Numbered from the stretch's first letter, positions 26,196 to 34,791 are shown. The stretch: 64,000 bases of DNA from Ktedonobacter racemifer DSM 44963 (GCF_000178855.1 NZ_ADVG01000002.1:1426001-1490000), one strand, 5' to 3'. Numbers and translations: made by a program. The notes: generated by a model not told the origin, from the letters alone.

Positions 26196-26873
26196 TCAGG
26201 CCGTCTTTCCGTTCTCCAGCTTGAGGGCACGCACTGGTTCGCTCTCCTCAAGGGAGCGGAACAGGGAAACAATCTCACTCGTTGTGAGAATCGCATGAGC
26301 AAACGTCGGTCCGTTGATCTCATGCGCCGCATGCATGGCTTCTCGACTAGAAGCCGCCGTCGCATCTTTCACCAGGGTCACATGGTACCCGAGCTCCATG
26401 CCAAAGCGACTGGTCGATTCGATACAGGTATTGGCGAGCATGCCAATGAGCACCAGGCGTTGGATTCCATGTTGCTTAAGCTGTTGATCCAGGTCCGTGT
26501 TGGCAAAACCGCTTTGTGCCCAATGCTCTTTGATCACAATGTCGCCTTTTTGGACGGGAAAATCGGGATGGAATTCACCGCCCCATCTTCCTTTCGCAAA
26601 CACCTCACGCTGGCCATCGGCAAGCTGGTGCGGCGTTGGATACTTCCAGGTCGTGTAGTCTCCTGGCTCCCAGCGATGATGGGGAACGAAAAAGATGGGA
26701 ATGGCGGATTGTCGCGCCGCGCTCACAATCTCGCGCAGATGCGCCAGGAGATCCACGGACTCGGCAACTTCTCTGGCGAGAGGATACAATTTGCCTCCGG
26801 GCGAAAGAAAGTCGTTATAAGGATCAACAAACAGCAGTCCTGTCCGACTTCTTTGGTTCTCTTCGATACGCAT
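26196..26873 (-). CDS. Isochorismatase-family cysteine hydrolase
   Basis: 225 aa from the ATG at 26873, with ggagaaaa upstream. The catalytic triad of the family is visible: Asp17 (LLFVDPYNDF), Lys115 (DIVIKEHW) and Cys150 (ANTCIESTSRFGMELGY), plus the cis-peptide region before Cys150. Members hydrolyse isochorismate, nicotinamide, N-carbamoyl compounds or similar amides; the substrate here is open. It starts 91 nt after the TetR gene, and the gap holds a perfect 15+15-bp palindrome (26921-26954) that is very likely the TetR operator. Passenger of the ISL3-type transposon. Confidence 0.9.
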   Translation of the reverse strand: MRIEENQRSRTGLLFVDPYNDFLSPGGKLYPLAREVAESVDLLAHLREIVSAARQSAIPIFFVPHHRWEPGDYTTWKYPTPHQLADGQREVFAKGRWGGEFHPDFPVQKGDIVIKEHWAQSGFANTDLDQQLKQHGIQRLVLIGMLANTCIESTSRFGMELGYHVTLVKDATAASSREAMHAAHEINGPTFAHAILTTSEIVSLFRSLEESEPVRALKLENGKTA

Positions 26874-26920
26874 GCTTTTTCTCCAATCAGAAGAGACCTT
26901 TCTCAAGATCCCACGGGTAA

Positions 26921-26954
26921 ACCTCATGTTTGAATGAATATTCAAACATGAGGT
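26921..26954. promoter_or_regulatory. Palindromic operator, probably for TetR
   Basis: Perfect inverted repeat with arms acctcatgtttgaat and attcaaacatgaggt and a gaat centre. It lies in the gap between the TetR stop and the isochorismatase start. It is not followed by a T-run in the direction of transcription, so a terminator is less likely. A near copy (20 of 25 positions) lies at the tetR promoter (27596-27620). Confidence 0.75.
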
Positions 26955-26963
26955 CAAAAAAAT

Positions 26964-27545
26964 TTAGTGCAACGCGAACAAGGCCGTTTTCATCACATCC
27001 AGCAGGACGTTCCGATCAGCCCTGGCCCGCGCAAGCACGCGAATACTGATCAGCGTCCCCAGGAAGAAATGAGCGAACTGGTGGGGATCACACGTCCAGG
27101 AAAGCTCCCCTGCTGCCTGCGCTTTGATCAGGAGATGATACAACACCTCCTCGATGGCATCGTAGCCAGACTGCACCCTCTTGAACACTTCTGGATCGGA
27201 GGGGGCTCGTTCGATATTGGCATTGACGAGAAAGCATCCACGACGAGCAGGATCACTGAGCAAAAGATCAATATAGGTCTGGAAAAGGCTTTCCAGAATC
27301 TCCTGGAGTGATCCTGATTGGTTCCGAAAGGAAGCCATATGTTCTCCATGCCAGGCGCAATAGCGATCGAGTGCGGCAAGATACAACGCGTGCTTGTCTC
27401 CAAAGGTGTCGTACAGGCTTCCGCGTCCAAGACCCGTCTCCTGGACGAGATCCTCGACTGACGTTCCTTCATATCCCCGTTCCCAAAACACGTCCATCGC
27501 TTTTTTCAGTGCGTGCTCTGGATGAAAGGCTTTTTTTCCCGCCAT
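26964..27545 (-). CDS. TetR/AcrR-family transcriptional regulator
   Basis: 193 aa. The N-terminal HTH is FHPEHALKKAMDVFWERGYE followed by SVEDLVQETGLGRGSLYDTF, as in the AcuR/YxaF-like subgroup. The C-terminal part is the ligand and dimer domain (SLFQTYIDLLLSDPARRGCFLVNA...). It likely represses itself and the downstream isochorismatase, isomerase and SDR genes in the absence of a small inducer. Operator-like palindromes sit at both places expected: in its own promoter and before the next gene. Passenger of the ISL3-type transposon. Confidence 0.92.
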   Translation of the reverse strand: MAGKKAFHPEHALKKAMDVFWERGYEGTSVEDLVQETGLGRGSLYDTFGDKHALYLAALDRYCAWHGEHMASFRNQSGSLQEILESLFQTYIDLLLSDPARRGCFLVNANIERAPSDPEVFKRVQSGYDAIEEVLYHLLIKAQAAGELSWTCDPHQFAHFFLGTLISIRVLARARADRNVLLDVMKTALFALH

Positions 27546-27585
27546 GCTCTTGTCTGGTGCTCCTCTCCGACGATTTGAAAAGGGA

Positions 27586-27620
27586 AGTATATCACATGTT
27601 GGAATGAAAAGTCAAGGATG
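27586..27620 (-). promoter_or_regulatory. tetR promoter with overlapping operator
   Basis: On the minus strand, TTGACT (27610-27615) and TATACT (27586-27591) stand 18 bp apart, a good sigma-70-type promoter 40 nt before the tetR start. The sequence 27596-27620 matches the central 25 bp of the operator at 26921-26954 at 20 positions and covers the -35 box and most of the spacer. This would give direct autorepression. Confidence 0.72.
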
Positions 27621-28046
27621 AATGCACCACCCAAAAATGTAGCACCTTAGGCTCCCAACATTTTCTCCCCTCAATATTCCCTCTAAGAAGGTGGCAAATC
27701 ATGCGGAAAAGGTAAATGAGAGATTTTTAGAGAGGCGTTGATTGAAGAAATGCCGAGAAGCTCGCCTGAGTCCTTTGATTTTCGTGGAACATCGCTCCTC
27801 GACGTTTCTGTAGAGCCAGAGGGTGCTTTTATTCGTCCTCTTTTTCCTCAAATACTTCTCAAATATCTTCTTTTCTCTCTTGCTTAGAGGGGATATCGGG
27901 AGAAGAAAATGGAGGGAACCCAACACCGCTTTATTAGCCTTCATCAGAAAGTATGGAGATTTTCTGGTGAAGACCCATTTTTATCGCAAGGGATACTTGC
28001 AATATGTGTCAACCCTCATACGAGTCGGTGTCCACTACTCAAACAG
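27621..28046. other. Gap between tetR and a serine-hydrolase scrap
   Basis: A minus-strand frame of 81 codons (27699-27944) has no ribosome site and is not recognised. Nothing else is supported. Confidence 0.35.
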
Positions 28047-28328
28047 ATGATGCACATCCTTCCTGATGAGCCCCCAGCCGAGGAGGGTTATGGGCCTGGT
28101 CTCATCGCTGACCCGTTACCATGCGGAACCGTGTGGGGACACGCCGGAGGAGAATTTGGCTATGGCGACCTCCCGTATCTCCATCTGGGAAGCGAGCGTT
28201 TGGCCGTCTTCATGCTCAACGGGACCGCTGGGTTCAGGGCAGCAACCGATGCTGGACGTGGCGGGCTCCCACGCTTTTCCGAGGAGATGAGAGCCATGGT
28301 GTACAGTGGTGGGACTGAGACGTCGTAG
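28047..28328 (+). pseudogene. C-terminal scrap of a beta-lactamase-like serine hydrolase
   Basis: About 94 residues resemble the end of class C beta-lactamase/serine hydrolase proteins: EEGYGPGLIADPLPCGTVWG, HAGGEFGYGDLPY, ERLAVFMLNGTAGF. These include the (K/H)-(S/A)-G-like HAGG element. The N-terminal two thirds with the SxxK motif are absent, and the residues before 28047 are unrelated. The scrap ends 11 nt from the ISL3 transposase stop, so it was probably cut when the element's inner end was rearranged. Confidence 0.6.
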
Positions 28329-28338
28329 ATCCAACTCG

Positions 28339-29929
28339 TCAGGCAGCTGGTAAGAAGCGGTGTTGCAAGTAAGAAAGCCCGGCTCGGCCATACGCTTCTC
28401 GTTTGATGAGTTTCAGGCGGTTAATGTGTCCTTCCACAGGCCCTGTACTGTAGGGAAGCGTCAGTCCCGCCAGAATCGCCGGTTTGTCTCGCTCGACACT
28501 GCGAGCAAAGGTGAGGAATTCTCGGATGCGAGATGCACGCACATCTTTGAGCCAGGTGTCGAGCTTCTCACCGCTGTGGTGGCGAATCAGGTCCAGGAAG
28601 CCATGAGTTAGTTCTCGTGCCTGCGAAAGCTGCTCATCCATCTGGCAGAGCTGATCAAGTTGTGCCTCAGCCTGCGGGGTTAGCGTTCCCGGACGTGCCA
28701 ACATCCACCCAATAACCTTGCCTGGGGTCACATCTTCAAAGGGTGAGCGAGGAATCGACTCAGGCGAAGCGGGCAATCCCATCTTCTGCGGATGATCCCG
28801 CCATTTGGCGAGACGTCGATAGACACTACGACTCGATCCCGTATAACCCTGAACCTTCAACTCCTCCCAGAGGAGCGAGCCGTTGTGCTCGCCAGCCTCC
28901 CATCGTTCCCGCAGATATCGCGTTGACCAGTCGAGTGGGCTGCGTCGCGGTTTGCGAGGTCCCGCATAGGCACCATATTCTTGTGCGAGCCAGCGATGGA
29001 TCGTCCGTTGCCCAACGCCCAGCCGTTTGGCGATGGTTCCTGCTGGAAAACCAGCCTTTTGGAGAGCGAGTACCTGCTGATAGCGTGCTTCACCAACAGA
29101 CTGGCGGGGCCGACGTACCCGAGAAGAAACGGGGACAGGCTCGGGTGGCAACTCAGCTTCGTCCACCACTCCAGTCAGTTGTTTCCAGCGCCTGGAAACA
29201 ACTTTATCCAGGTATCCCGTCAGATTTTTGGCCAGGTGCCAGCGATCGGCTACGTGCTTGGCGTGAGGAAGGGCTTCGGTAATCGCGGCTGCAAACTCCT
29301 TACCCCGATCTCGCGCAACGATGGTGATTGTGGGGTAGCACTTGAGCCATTGGGCGACCGTCTTCTGTGAGCGATCAGGGAGCAGAGCAATCGGTCGGTT
29401 CCGTTCGAGATCCACGACGATAGCTCCATACCGCTCACGCCGCTTCCAGGCCCAGTCATCGATGCCAATGATCTGTGGATCAACAATGGCAGGCAGAGGA
29501 AGGGTATGGATGAAGCGCAAGACCGAGCGCTCGGTTGTTTCTAGACCCAGGAGTTGAGCGCTGCGCGCCCCAGATGCTCCGCCTTGTTCCCGACCAAGTT
29601 GACCAAGAAACTGACGCAGACCAAAGGTGTAACGACCATGGGGCGAAGTGACCTGGGAAAGCCGCTCGGTGAAAATGCGTCGCGACAATCAGGCTGATCA
29701 CAGTAGAACTTGCGTACACGTAGATGCAAGAGAACTTGCCTGTTCTGAATGGACAGATCCCACACGTGCGTTCGTAACGGCTGTGGATACGGCGAGCGGA
29801 AGTGCCACACACAGGGCAACGAGCGGTACGTGTTACTCGTTCACAAATGAGAACGAAACGGCTCGTTTCCCTACGGAGGGAGAGAAGGCGGAAACCGCGA
29901 AGATGTGGAAAGAGAGTATGCAGAGACAA
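28339..29929 (-). pseudogene. ISL3-family transposase with two frameshifts in its N-terminus
   Basis: The N-terminal part (MSLHTLFPHLRGFRLLSLRR... CPVCGTSARRIHSRYERT) shifts frame near 29767 to DLSIQNRQVLLHLRVRKFYC and again near 29690. From there a 449-residue frame runs intact to 28339 (RRIFTERLSQVTSPHGRYTF... IIGIDDWAWKRRERYGAIVVD... ARDRGKEFAAA... VADRWHLAKNL... GPVEGHINRLKLIKREAYGR). The DDE residues in IGIDDWA, VADRWH and the VEGHIN region look intact. The zinc-finger region needed for end binding is broken by two one-base deletions, so the protein is probably inactive as it stands. It lies 90 nt inside the right end of the 8.6-kb transposon. Confidence 0.85.
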
Positions 29930-29998
29930 AGGAATGCTCTTTCTGAAAAAATGTGCGAATAGATGATAACCCTTTCATTTTATCACATCCGCAACCTC

Positions 29999-30027
29999 CA
30001 CCAAACCGGTCGGAGAACCAGGAAATC
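29999..30027 (-). repeat. Right end and target duplication of the ISL3-type transposon
   Basis: 29999-30019 is the inverted copy of the left end. 30020-30027 is aggaaatc, identical to 21403-21410. Confidence 0.9.
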
Positions 30028-30245
30028 CGTCAAAAGTTGCACTATAGTCGCTTTTATGCGTCAAAACCAGGGCACTGCCATACTCAGGTATAGCTCTCAA
30101 CTGGCTTGTAAAGCTAACCACTGGACAGGATATGTGTCACCAGTGAGGACAAAGAGACTGTCAAATCACAGAGACAGAAATACCCTAAAAGTAAAACTAA
30201 GTTGTCAAAAGTTGTCAAAAGTATGGTATACTTGGTGTGAAGCTC

Positions 30246-30275
30246 GTTCCCGTAGCTCAGTGGATAGAGCATCGG
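30246..30275 (+). other. Duplicated 5' half of tRNA-Arg
   Basis: 30 nt identical to the first 30 nt of the tRNA-Arg at 30418-30489 but on the opposite strand. Upstream bases (ggtata, tgtgaag, tcgttcccg) also match the region before the real tRNA. After the anticodon stem the sequence is unrelated, so this is not a working tRNA gene. It may mark an old integration or rearrangement end. Confidence 0.8.
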
Positions 30276-30417
30276 TAAACGTAGCTATTGTCGGCGACAA
30301 GGCACGTAGTTTTTCAGGAGGTACGCATGTGGTTTTGAGAAATAGGCATACAGTTTTGCGTTTTTTAGAGGAAAGGGCAAAAAAAGAAGTGGCTCTGCGA
30401 GCCACCTCCTGCGTAAA

Positions 30418-30489
30418 TGTTCCCGACTGGAATCGAACCAGCGCACACGGCTTCGGAGGCCGATGCTCTATCCACTGAGCTACGGGAAC
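30418..30489 (-). tRNA. tRNA-Arg (anticodon CCG)
   Basis: On the minus strand a full cloverleaf can be drawn: acceptor GTTCCCG/CGGGAAC, D arm GCTC...GAGC, anticodon loop CTCCGAA with CCG at 30456-30454, T arm GCTGG/CCAGT with TTCGATT, and discriminator A. It reads CGG codons. No CCA is encoded. Position 27/43 in the anticodon stem is a T-T mismatch. The first half is duplicated in inverted orientation 140 nt away. Confidence 0.93.
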
Positions 30490-30642
30490 GAACTTCACAT
30501 ATAAATATACCACAAAGGTCAACCGGCTTCAAGACTCTTGTCCGAGCATAGCAAAATCGGCTTCCAGCCCTATCTACATCCATCTTATCCACATACGCAT
30601 TTTACACAATATTAGCTATTATTACCATAAATATTGACTGTT

Positions 30643-30888
30643 TTAACTCAAGCATACTATACTCATAAAAAGCACTTTGATCTCTATTATTGGAAGCAAG
30701 TAAGTGCGCCGAGTGCCGTCTGTCCCGGGTTGTTGCTGGCGTAAACGATGCCACCCCATGAGGTGTGAAACGGGGTGCCCGGCCTAGTCAACGATAACAA
30801 GTTGGTAGCGGCTTCCTGAAAGGCCTGCGATCTTTTTTAGACCACAGGTTGAAACAAAGCGCCCTTGAATGCGAGTAGCAGCGCGCAT
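30643..30888 (-). pseudogene. 5' remnant of a possible integrase gene with a stop codon
   Basis: From the ATG at 30888, behind taggaggga, the frame reads MRAATRIQGRFVSTCGLKKI and on to YQLVIVD, then TAG at 30784-30786. It continues in the same frame with AGHPVSHLMGWHRLRQQQPG and TDGTRRTYL before becoming random. The pattern of a short variable start, a VIVD-x-x-G-x-P segment and a GT-R-x-TY-L helix recalls the N-terminus of phage-type tyrosine integrases. This is judged from memory and is uncertain. If correct, it is the beginning of a gene otherwise deleted, lying next to a tRNA gene. Confidence 0.35.
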
Positions 30889-30923
30889 ATTCCCTCCTAT
30901 CCGCTGTCCTCTTCTTACTACCC

Positions 30924-30952
30924 ATTGTACTGAGATTTCCAAACAAGATCAA
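30924..30952 (-). promoter_or_regulatory. Sigma-70-type promoter for the 34-codon frame/remnant
   Basis: TTGATC (30947-30952, minus strand) and TACAAT (30924-30929) are separated by exactly 17 bp. They are followed after about 30 nt by a strong ribosome site and the ATG at 30888. Confidence 0.6.
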
Positions 30953-31135
30953 TGCAAATGACAGATGTGGTGATGGAGCACGAGTGCCGTTAGAATCCTG
31001 GATCGGAAGAGAATTAGCAATCCCTAGCGTTAACTAGTGAACTGTCGGCTTCCAGCTCTCGTTTGCGGGTACGCTGGGCATTCTGCTCCTTACAGTATCT
31101 TAAAATGATGACCACTATGCCTAGAGGTCATCCGT

Positions 31136-31702
31136 TCAGACGGCCAGCCGTCTGGGGAGAACTGCCGCTCCCGCTACTCCTCGCCCCACTTGCAAAGGGT
31201 CGGAGTTACTTTTGCGTAAAATGTTGTAGGATCCGTTGATATCTGCATGAAGGAGGCGTCCATCCCTGGCACGATACCAACTGCGAGTCACACGCTTGCC
31301 TGAAAACACCGGCTTCTCAGCGGCGTTCGGCTCATAGGCTGGGATGGGGTCGCCGTCCAGAAAACTGGCCTTGCTGGTGTAGCTTTCTTCCTGAAGGATG
31401 ACCCTGATTCCCACCAGGTGCGCTTTGTAGGTTAACTGCTCAATGAAACGGGCATGGGGAAGCTGCACAAACTGCTGATTGTTCCTGCGCCCCAGGTTCA
31501 CATTCTGTTTCCAGAAGGGATTCTTGCCAATCACCAGCGTCCCGATGCCTTCGCCCACCAACAGATCAATGATCCGACGGCTGGCCATGTGTAAATACGC
31601 ATCCACACGGCGATTGCGCTTCGTCGTCACACGATCCAGGTGGCGTGAAGTATATCGGTTCTCATGCGCGAGGCGTTGCTGCTGCCTGGCCCGCTGTTTG
31701 TT
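31136..31702 (-). pseudogene. tnpB exon 2 (C-terminal part), downstream of group II intron
   Basis: Starting at AAC (31702) it reads NKQRARQQQRLAHENRYTSR, then TTKRNRRVDAYLHMASRRII, GTLVIGKNPFWKQ, an EESYTSKASFLD segment and GRLLHADINGSYNILRK. This is the C-terminal half of a TnpB-family protein of the HADxNGSYN branch. It continues directly and in frame from exon 1 (ending at 34122) once the intron is removed: SLNQCY joined to NKQRAR. The gene as a whole is still broken by a frameshift in exon 1. Confidence 0.82.
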
Positions 31703-31709
31703 GTTAAAA

Positions 31710-33506
31710 CTAAGCATGAGTGTCACCACTCCTACTCGTCTTCAAAACCGTGCTTGACAGTTTCCCGTCACACGGCTCCTCAGTAACATGGCCTTTGTCG
31801 TAGGTACCGTTGGCCTTTTTCGAGTGGCGCTCGTCGTGGCAATGACGATGGAGAGCGAACTTGTTGCTCAATTCCTCTCCGCCTCCTTCACTTTTCGGGG
31901 TAATGTGATCGATCTCTATGAGGTCTTCATCTTTGAAGTACAGTCCACACCAACGGCATTTTCCCTCTTGCTTCTGTAAAAGTTTTGCTTTAACTCCGTT
32001 AAGAAGCGGGTGTTTCTTGAGTCGCTGGCTCCAGTAAAGAAGATTTCCGTCATATGGGCTGGCAGTTCCTTTCACTTTTACATGACGCCGGATGTATGTT
32101 TGTTGGTGGTTTCGTAGTTGTAGGTCGGGGGTTCGGAAGATCCATCCCTTTCCTTCATCCACTTTCCAATACTTTTGCATAATCCAGTGTCGATTTTTGT
32201 TTGGGTGCCTGCGATTCGCCCATCTTTCCAGTTGTCGAAAAAGTACCATGTCGCAGTGCTTGAATGCCCTTCTTGCACAGATGCTTCGGTAGTAGTTTGC
32301 CCATCCGTAAATGACCGGGTTCAACTCTTTAATGAGCTTTTCCTGTTTCATGCTCCGGTGCTCTGCTACCAGACGATGCGTTTCTTTCACATGGTGCGCA
32401 ATCGCTTCCTTACTGGGTCTGATGAGTGTCTTGAAGCCAAGTGGTTGACCATTAGGCCGCTTTCCGGTGTGTGTTTTCCCCATCGGATACTGGCGTATGG
32501 TGAAACCAAGGAAATCAAATCCCGTTTTTCCCTGATATTCCATCAAGGTGTGCGTGATCCGTGTCTTGCTCGGCTTGAGTTCTAGTCCAATGCGCTGTAA
32601 CCATTCCGAAAGGATTTCTTTTGCTTTTTCGACGCCTTCGAGCTTGGGATGGAAAACCACCAGATCATCGGCGTAGCGGACAAATTTGGGTCGTCCCTCC
32701 TTCCACCGGTAGGCCGCTATCAAGTCCGTTTCCATACCATGAAGCGCGATATTCATAAGTAATGGTGAGATGACTCCCCCCTGCGGGGTTCCTTTCCGGG
32801 TCTCGTCAAATATGCCATTATCAATGATTCCCGCTTTGAGCCAAGCTTTCACAAGCAGCCTTACTGCGGGATAGGTGTCGAGTTTGGCGAGAAGTGCCTG
32901 ATGATCAATATGATCAAATGCTCCTTTAATATCGGCATCCAGGACATACTTTGCCTGTGTGCAGATATTGGTGTGAATGGTTTGAATTGCATCATGACAG
33001 GAACGTCCAGGGCGGAAACCAAAGCTATTGGGTTCAAATTTGGCTTCCCATTGTGGCTCTAAAGCGAACTTTACGAGGCACTGGTGCGAGCGATCTCGCA
33101 TGATGGGAATCCCCAAGGGTCTTTTCTCATCCTTTCCAGGCTTGGGAATATAGATCCTTCGCACTGGTTGGGGTTTGTATTGAGACCATTGCTTGGGGTG
33201 GATTTGTTCAGCCAGAGTGAAACGCTGGGCCGGTTTGACTGATTTTACTCCGTCAATGCCTGCTGTGCGTTTTCCCTGGTTGTCTTGGGTCACTCGTCGA
33301 ACCGCTAAAAGCCTTGTCGCTCTGGATTTCATCAGAAGTTTCTGTAGTTTGTGGACTGCTCTTGTGTTGCCACGGCTCTCGGCTTTGAAGATGCGCTTTT
33401 GTAGGCGGTAAACATGCTGCTCGAGCTTGCGCCAGGGCAGCTTGTTCCAACTTTCACTCTCAGGGTCAGGTGGTAGCTTGATCTTGGGTGCCTTCGTTTT
33501 CACCAT
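31710..33506 (-). CDS. ltrA: Group II intron reverse transcriptase/maturase with HNH domain
   Basis: 598 aa. N-terminal RT-0 region with RLQKRIFKAESRGNTRAVHK; fingers and palm with PVRRIYIPKPGKDEKRPLGI, ADIKGAFDHID, GTPQGGVISPLL and the catalytic YADD. Maturase X region at about 360-450 (ELNPVIYGWANYYRS). C-terminal HNH endonuclease CRWCGLYF...IEIDHITPKSEGG...LHRHCHDERH. It promotes splicing and retrohoming of its own intron. The last 20 or so codons (TEEPCDGKLSSTVLKTS) overlap domain V of the ribozyme, as in many related introns. All key motifs are intact, so it may be active. Confidence 0.95.
   Translation of the reverse strand: MVKTKAPKIKLPPDPESESWNKLPWRKLEQHVYRLQKRIFKAESRGNTRAVHKLQKLLMKSRATRLLAVRRVTQDNQGKRTAGIDGVKSVKPAQRFTLAEQIHPKQWSQYKPQPVRRIYIPKPGKDEKRPLGIPIMRDRSHQCLVKFALEPQWEAKFEPNSFGFRPGRSCHDAIQTIHTNICTQAKYVLDADIKGAFDHIDHQALLAKLDTYPAVRLLVKAWLKAGIIDNGIFDETRKGTPQGGVISPLLMNIALHGMETDLIAAYRWKEGRPKFVRYADDLVVFHPKLEGVEKAKEILSEWLQRIGLELKPSKTRITHTLMEYQGKTGFDFLGFTIRQYPMGKTHTGKRPNGQPLGFKTLIRPSKEAIAHHVKETHRLVAEHRSMKQEKLIKELNPVIYGWANYYRSICARRAFKHCDMVLFRQLERWANRRHPNKNRHWIMQKYWKVDEGKGWIFRTPDLQLRNHQQTYIRRHVKVKGTASPYDGNLLYWSQRLKKHPLLNGVKAKLLQKQEGKCRWCGLYFKDEDLIEIDHITPKSEGGGEELSNKFALHRHCHDERHSKKANGTYDKGHVTEEPCDGKLSSTVLKTSRSGDTHA
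31741..31777 (-). ncRNA. Group II intron domain V
   Basis: The minus strand reads gagccgtgtgacggg, then aaactgtcaagcacggttttga. This forms the 34-nt domain V hairpin with its GAAA-like loop and bulge, about 40 nt before the intron's 3' end. It is the catalytic core of the ribozyme. Confidence 0.85.
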
Positions 33507-34121
33507 ACTACTCGTTTCTCTTCATTCCATGTTACCGTGCCTACGTCAGCATATCCTGGGCATTACCCCAGGCATTGGCTTTTTAGGCAATCCTTCTCGG
33601 AGGCAGCTTGCGGATGGTTTCCTGCTCATCGTATCGACCTCCAATGAGAGCGTACCTTCGAGTTACTCCGTTCCGATTATCTGTTTTGCGCTGCCGTAGG
33701 TTTGTGCTATCCACCGGGTACGCTAGTGAGTGAGGCAGGGTATCACTACACTACCCTTTCACTTTCTCCATTGTTTCGCAGATTGGTACCTTACCTTTTG
33801 GTCAAGTCTATCAGCCTGTTTGACTTGTTCAACCTAACGATGGTTCCGTTGCACATTCGCGTTATTCATTCTGTTGAATGAACTGCTAACCATAGCCGCC
33901 TGACTCGGAGATGGGTCTGCTTCAGACTAGCAGTTTCCTCTCCTGGATACCCGCTTTACGGATTGAGGACCAGTCGCTACCGTAGGGCATCGTCTTTCCG
34001 TGCTCACTTCACAGGTGAGGAATTGCACCTCACGTCAGATAATCAGTTATCAAGACATTGATCAATGTCTTGCCAGCCTTCCCCTTACTTATCCAGCAAG
34101 TTTCGGCTGAACGGATCGCAC
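33507..34121 (-). ncRNA. Group II intron domains I-III region
   Basis: About 615 nt between the intron 5' end and the maturase start. Its many G+C-rich hairpin pieces and lack of coding frames fit the structural RNA of domains I to III and the stem of domain IV. Individual subdomains were not drawn. Confidence 0.7.
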
Positions 34122-34791
34122 GTAGCACTGATTGAGGCTTTTGAGGGGTTTGCCACTCACCAGACGAGGCACAAAACCAGGTTTGTCGCTGGTAATGGCA
34201 GCCAGCACATTGACGCCCACATCCACGGCTGCTCGAAGCTGTGGGTTGACCGCAGCCGGTTGGAGCTCCTGCTCATAGACGACCTCCAGCATGTAGCCAT
34301 CAGCGCGTGGAACGATGCGTACCTGCCTGATGGCTTGCCAGGTAATCTGAGTCGCGATCTCGATGGGCAATCCTGATGGGACGAGCTTGCCCGTGCGCTT
34401 GAATGCCCTCTTGCCCAGGGCTTTTTTCTCGTAGATGAGCAGGAAGCGGCCTTTGGTCTTGTCTTTATAGCCAGGGATCTTGGGGCGTCCTGTAAAGGGA
34501 GTGGGGTCTTGGCGGTAGGCTTCCATCACGCGCAAAAAAGCTGACCCAATTGTCGTGAAGCTGAATCAGGATGGCATTACTGACTTTGCGAGGGAGGGCA
34601 CAATAGGCCTCATGGTGTTTCAGGCGATGGAAGATGGCAGCGTAGGGCAGGTAAGTTCCCTCGTGAATGAAGGCTTGCCGGACGTGGTAATTGGCCTGGT
34701 TGTACAGATTTTTGGAGGCAAAGGCCGCCTGGTCAATGACGGCAAAGCGTGCATCCTGGTGACGAATGAGATGTCGTTCGACCAACTGCAT
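34122..34791 (-). pseudogene. tnpB exon 1 (N-terminal part), frameshifted
   Basis: The start at 34791 (MQLVERHLIRHQDARFAVID... ASKNLYNQANYHVRQAFIHE... LHDNWVSFF) is the N-terminus of a TnpB-family protein. At a T6 run near 34540 the frame is lost. The family sequence continues in another frame as RVMEAYRQDPTPFTGRPKIP and YEKKALGKRAF, then VDVGVNVLAAITSDKPGFV and LKSLNQCY at 34122, where the group II intron begins. VDVGVN is the RuvC-I Asp motif. One extra T explains the shift, so tnpB is a pseudogene apart from the intron. Confidence 0.82.

Larger units (their letters stand above)
21411..30019. mobile_element. 8.6-kb ISL3-type transposon carrying passenger genes
   Basis: The ends are a perfect 21-bp inverted repeat, flanked on both outer sides by the same 8 bp (aggaaatc at 21403-21410 and 30020-30027). 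An 8-bp duplication is the known signature of ISL3-family transposition. The transposase gene (28339-29929, frameshifted) lies next to the right end and reads inward. Passengers are a multi-PAS histidine kinase, an SDR, a muconolactone-isomerase-like protein, an isochorismatase-like hydrolase, a TetR regulator and a serine-hydrolase scrap. A third copy of the left-end sequence lies inside at 24479-24506 in the same orientation as the left end. The unit therefore seems to have moved as one block, perhaps after a smaller unit captured the kinase. Confidence 0.82.
31703..34121 (-). mobile_element. Group II intron inserted in tnpB
   Basis: The 5' end is GTGCG at 34121-34117, the group II consensus start. 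The 3' end is ...TTTTAAC at 31703 (AY end). A domain V hairpin (GAGCCG...CGGTTTTGA, 31741-31777) lies just before it. Length is 2419 nt. The RT/maturase is encoded inside on the same strand. Domains I-III should occupy about 33507-34121. Removing exactly this segment joins the tnpB halves in the same reading frame, which supports both junctions. Because AAC occurs twice at the 3' junction, the last three bases could belong to either side. Confidence 0.88.

Noticed and set aside
26921..26960. Palindrome after tetR as a rho-independent terminator
   Set aside because: On the minus strand the T-run comes before, not after, the hairpin, and a near copy lies at the tetR promoter; an operator fits better.
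27699..27944. Minus-strand 81-codon frame
   Set aside because: No ribosome site, no recognisable family and no conserved neighbour; kept only as an unsupported frame.
30246..30320. A second tRNA gene on the plus strand
   Set aside because: Only the first 30 nt match; the anticodon stem, T arm and acceptor 3' strand are missing.
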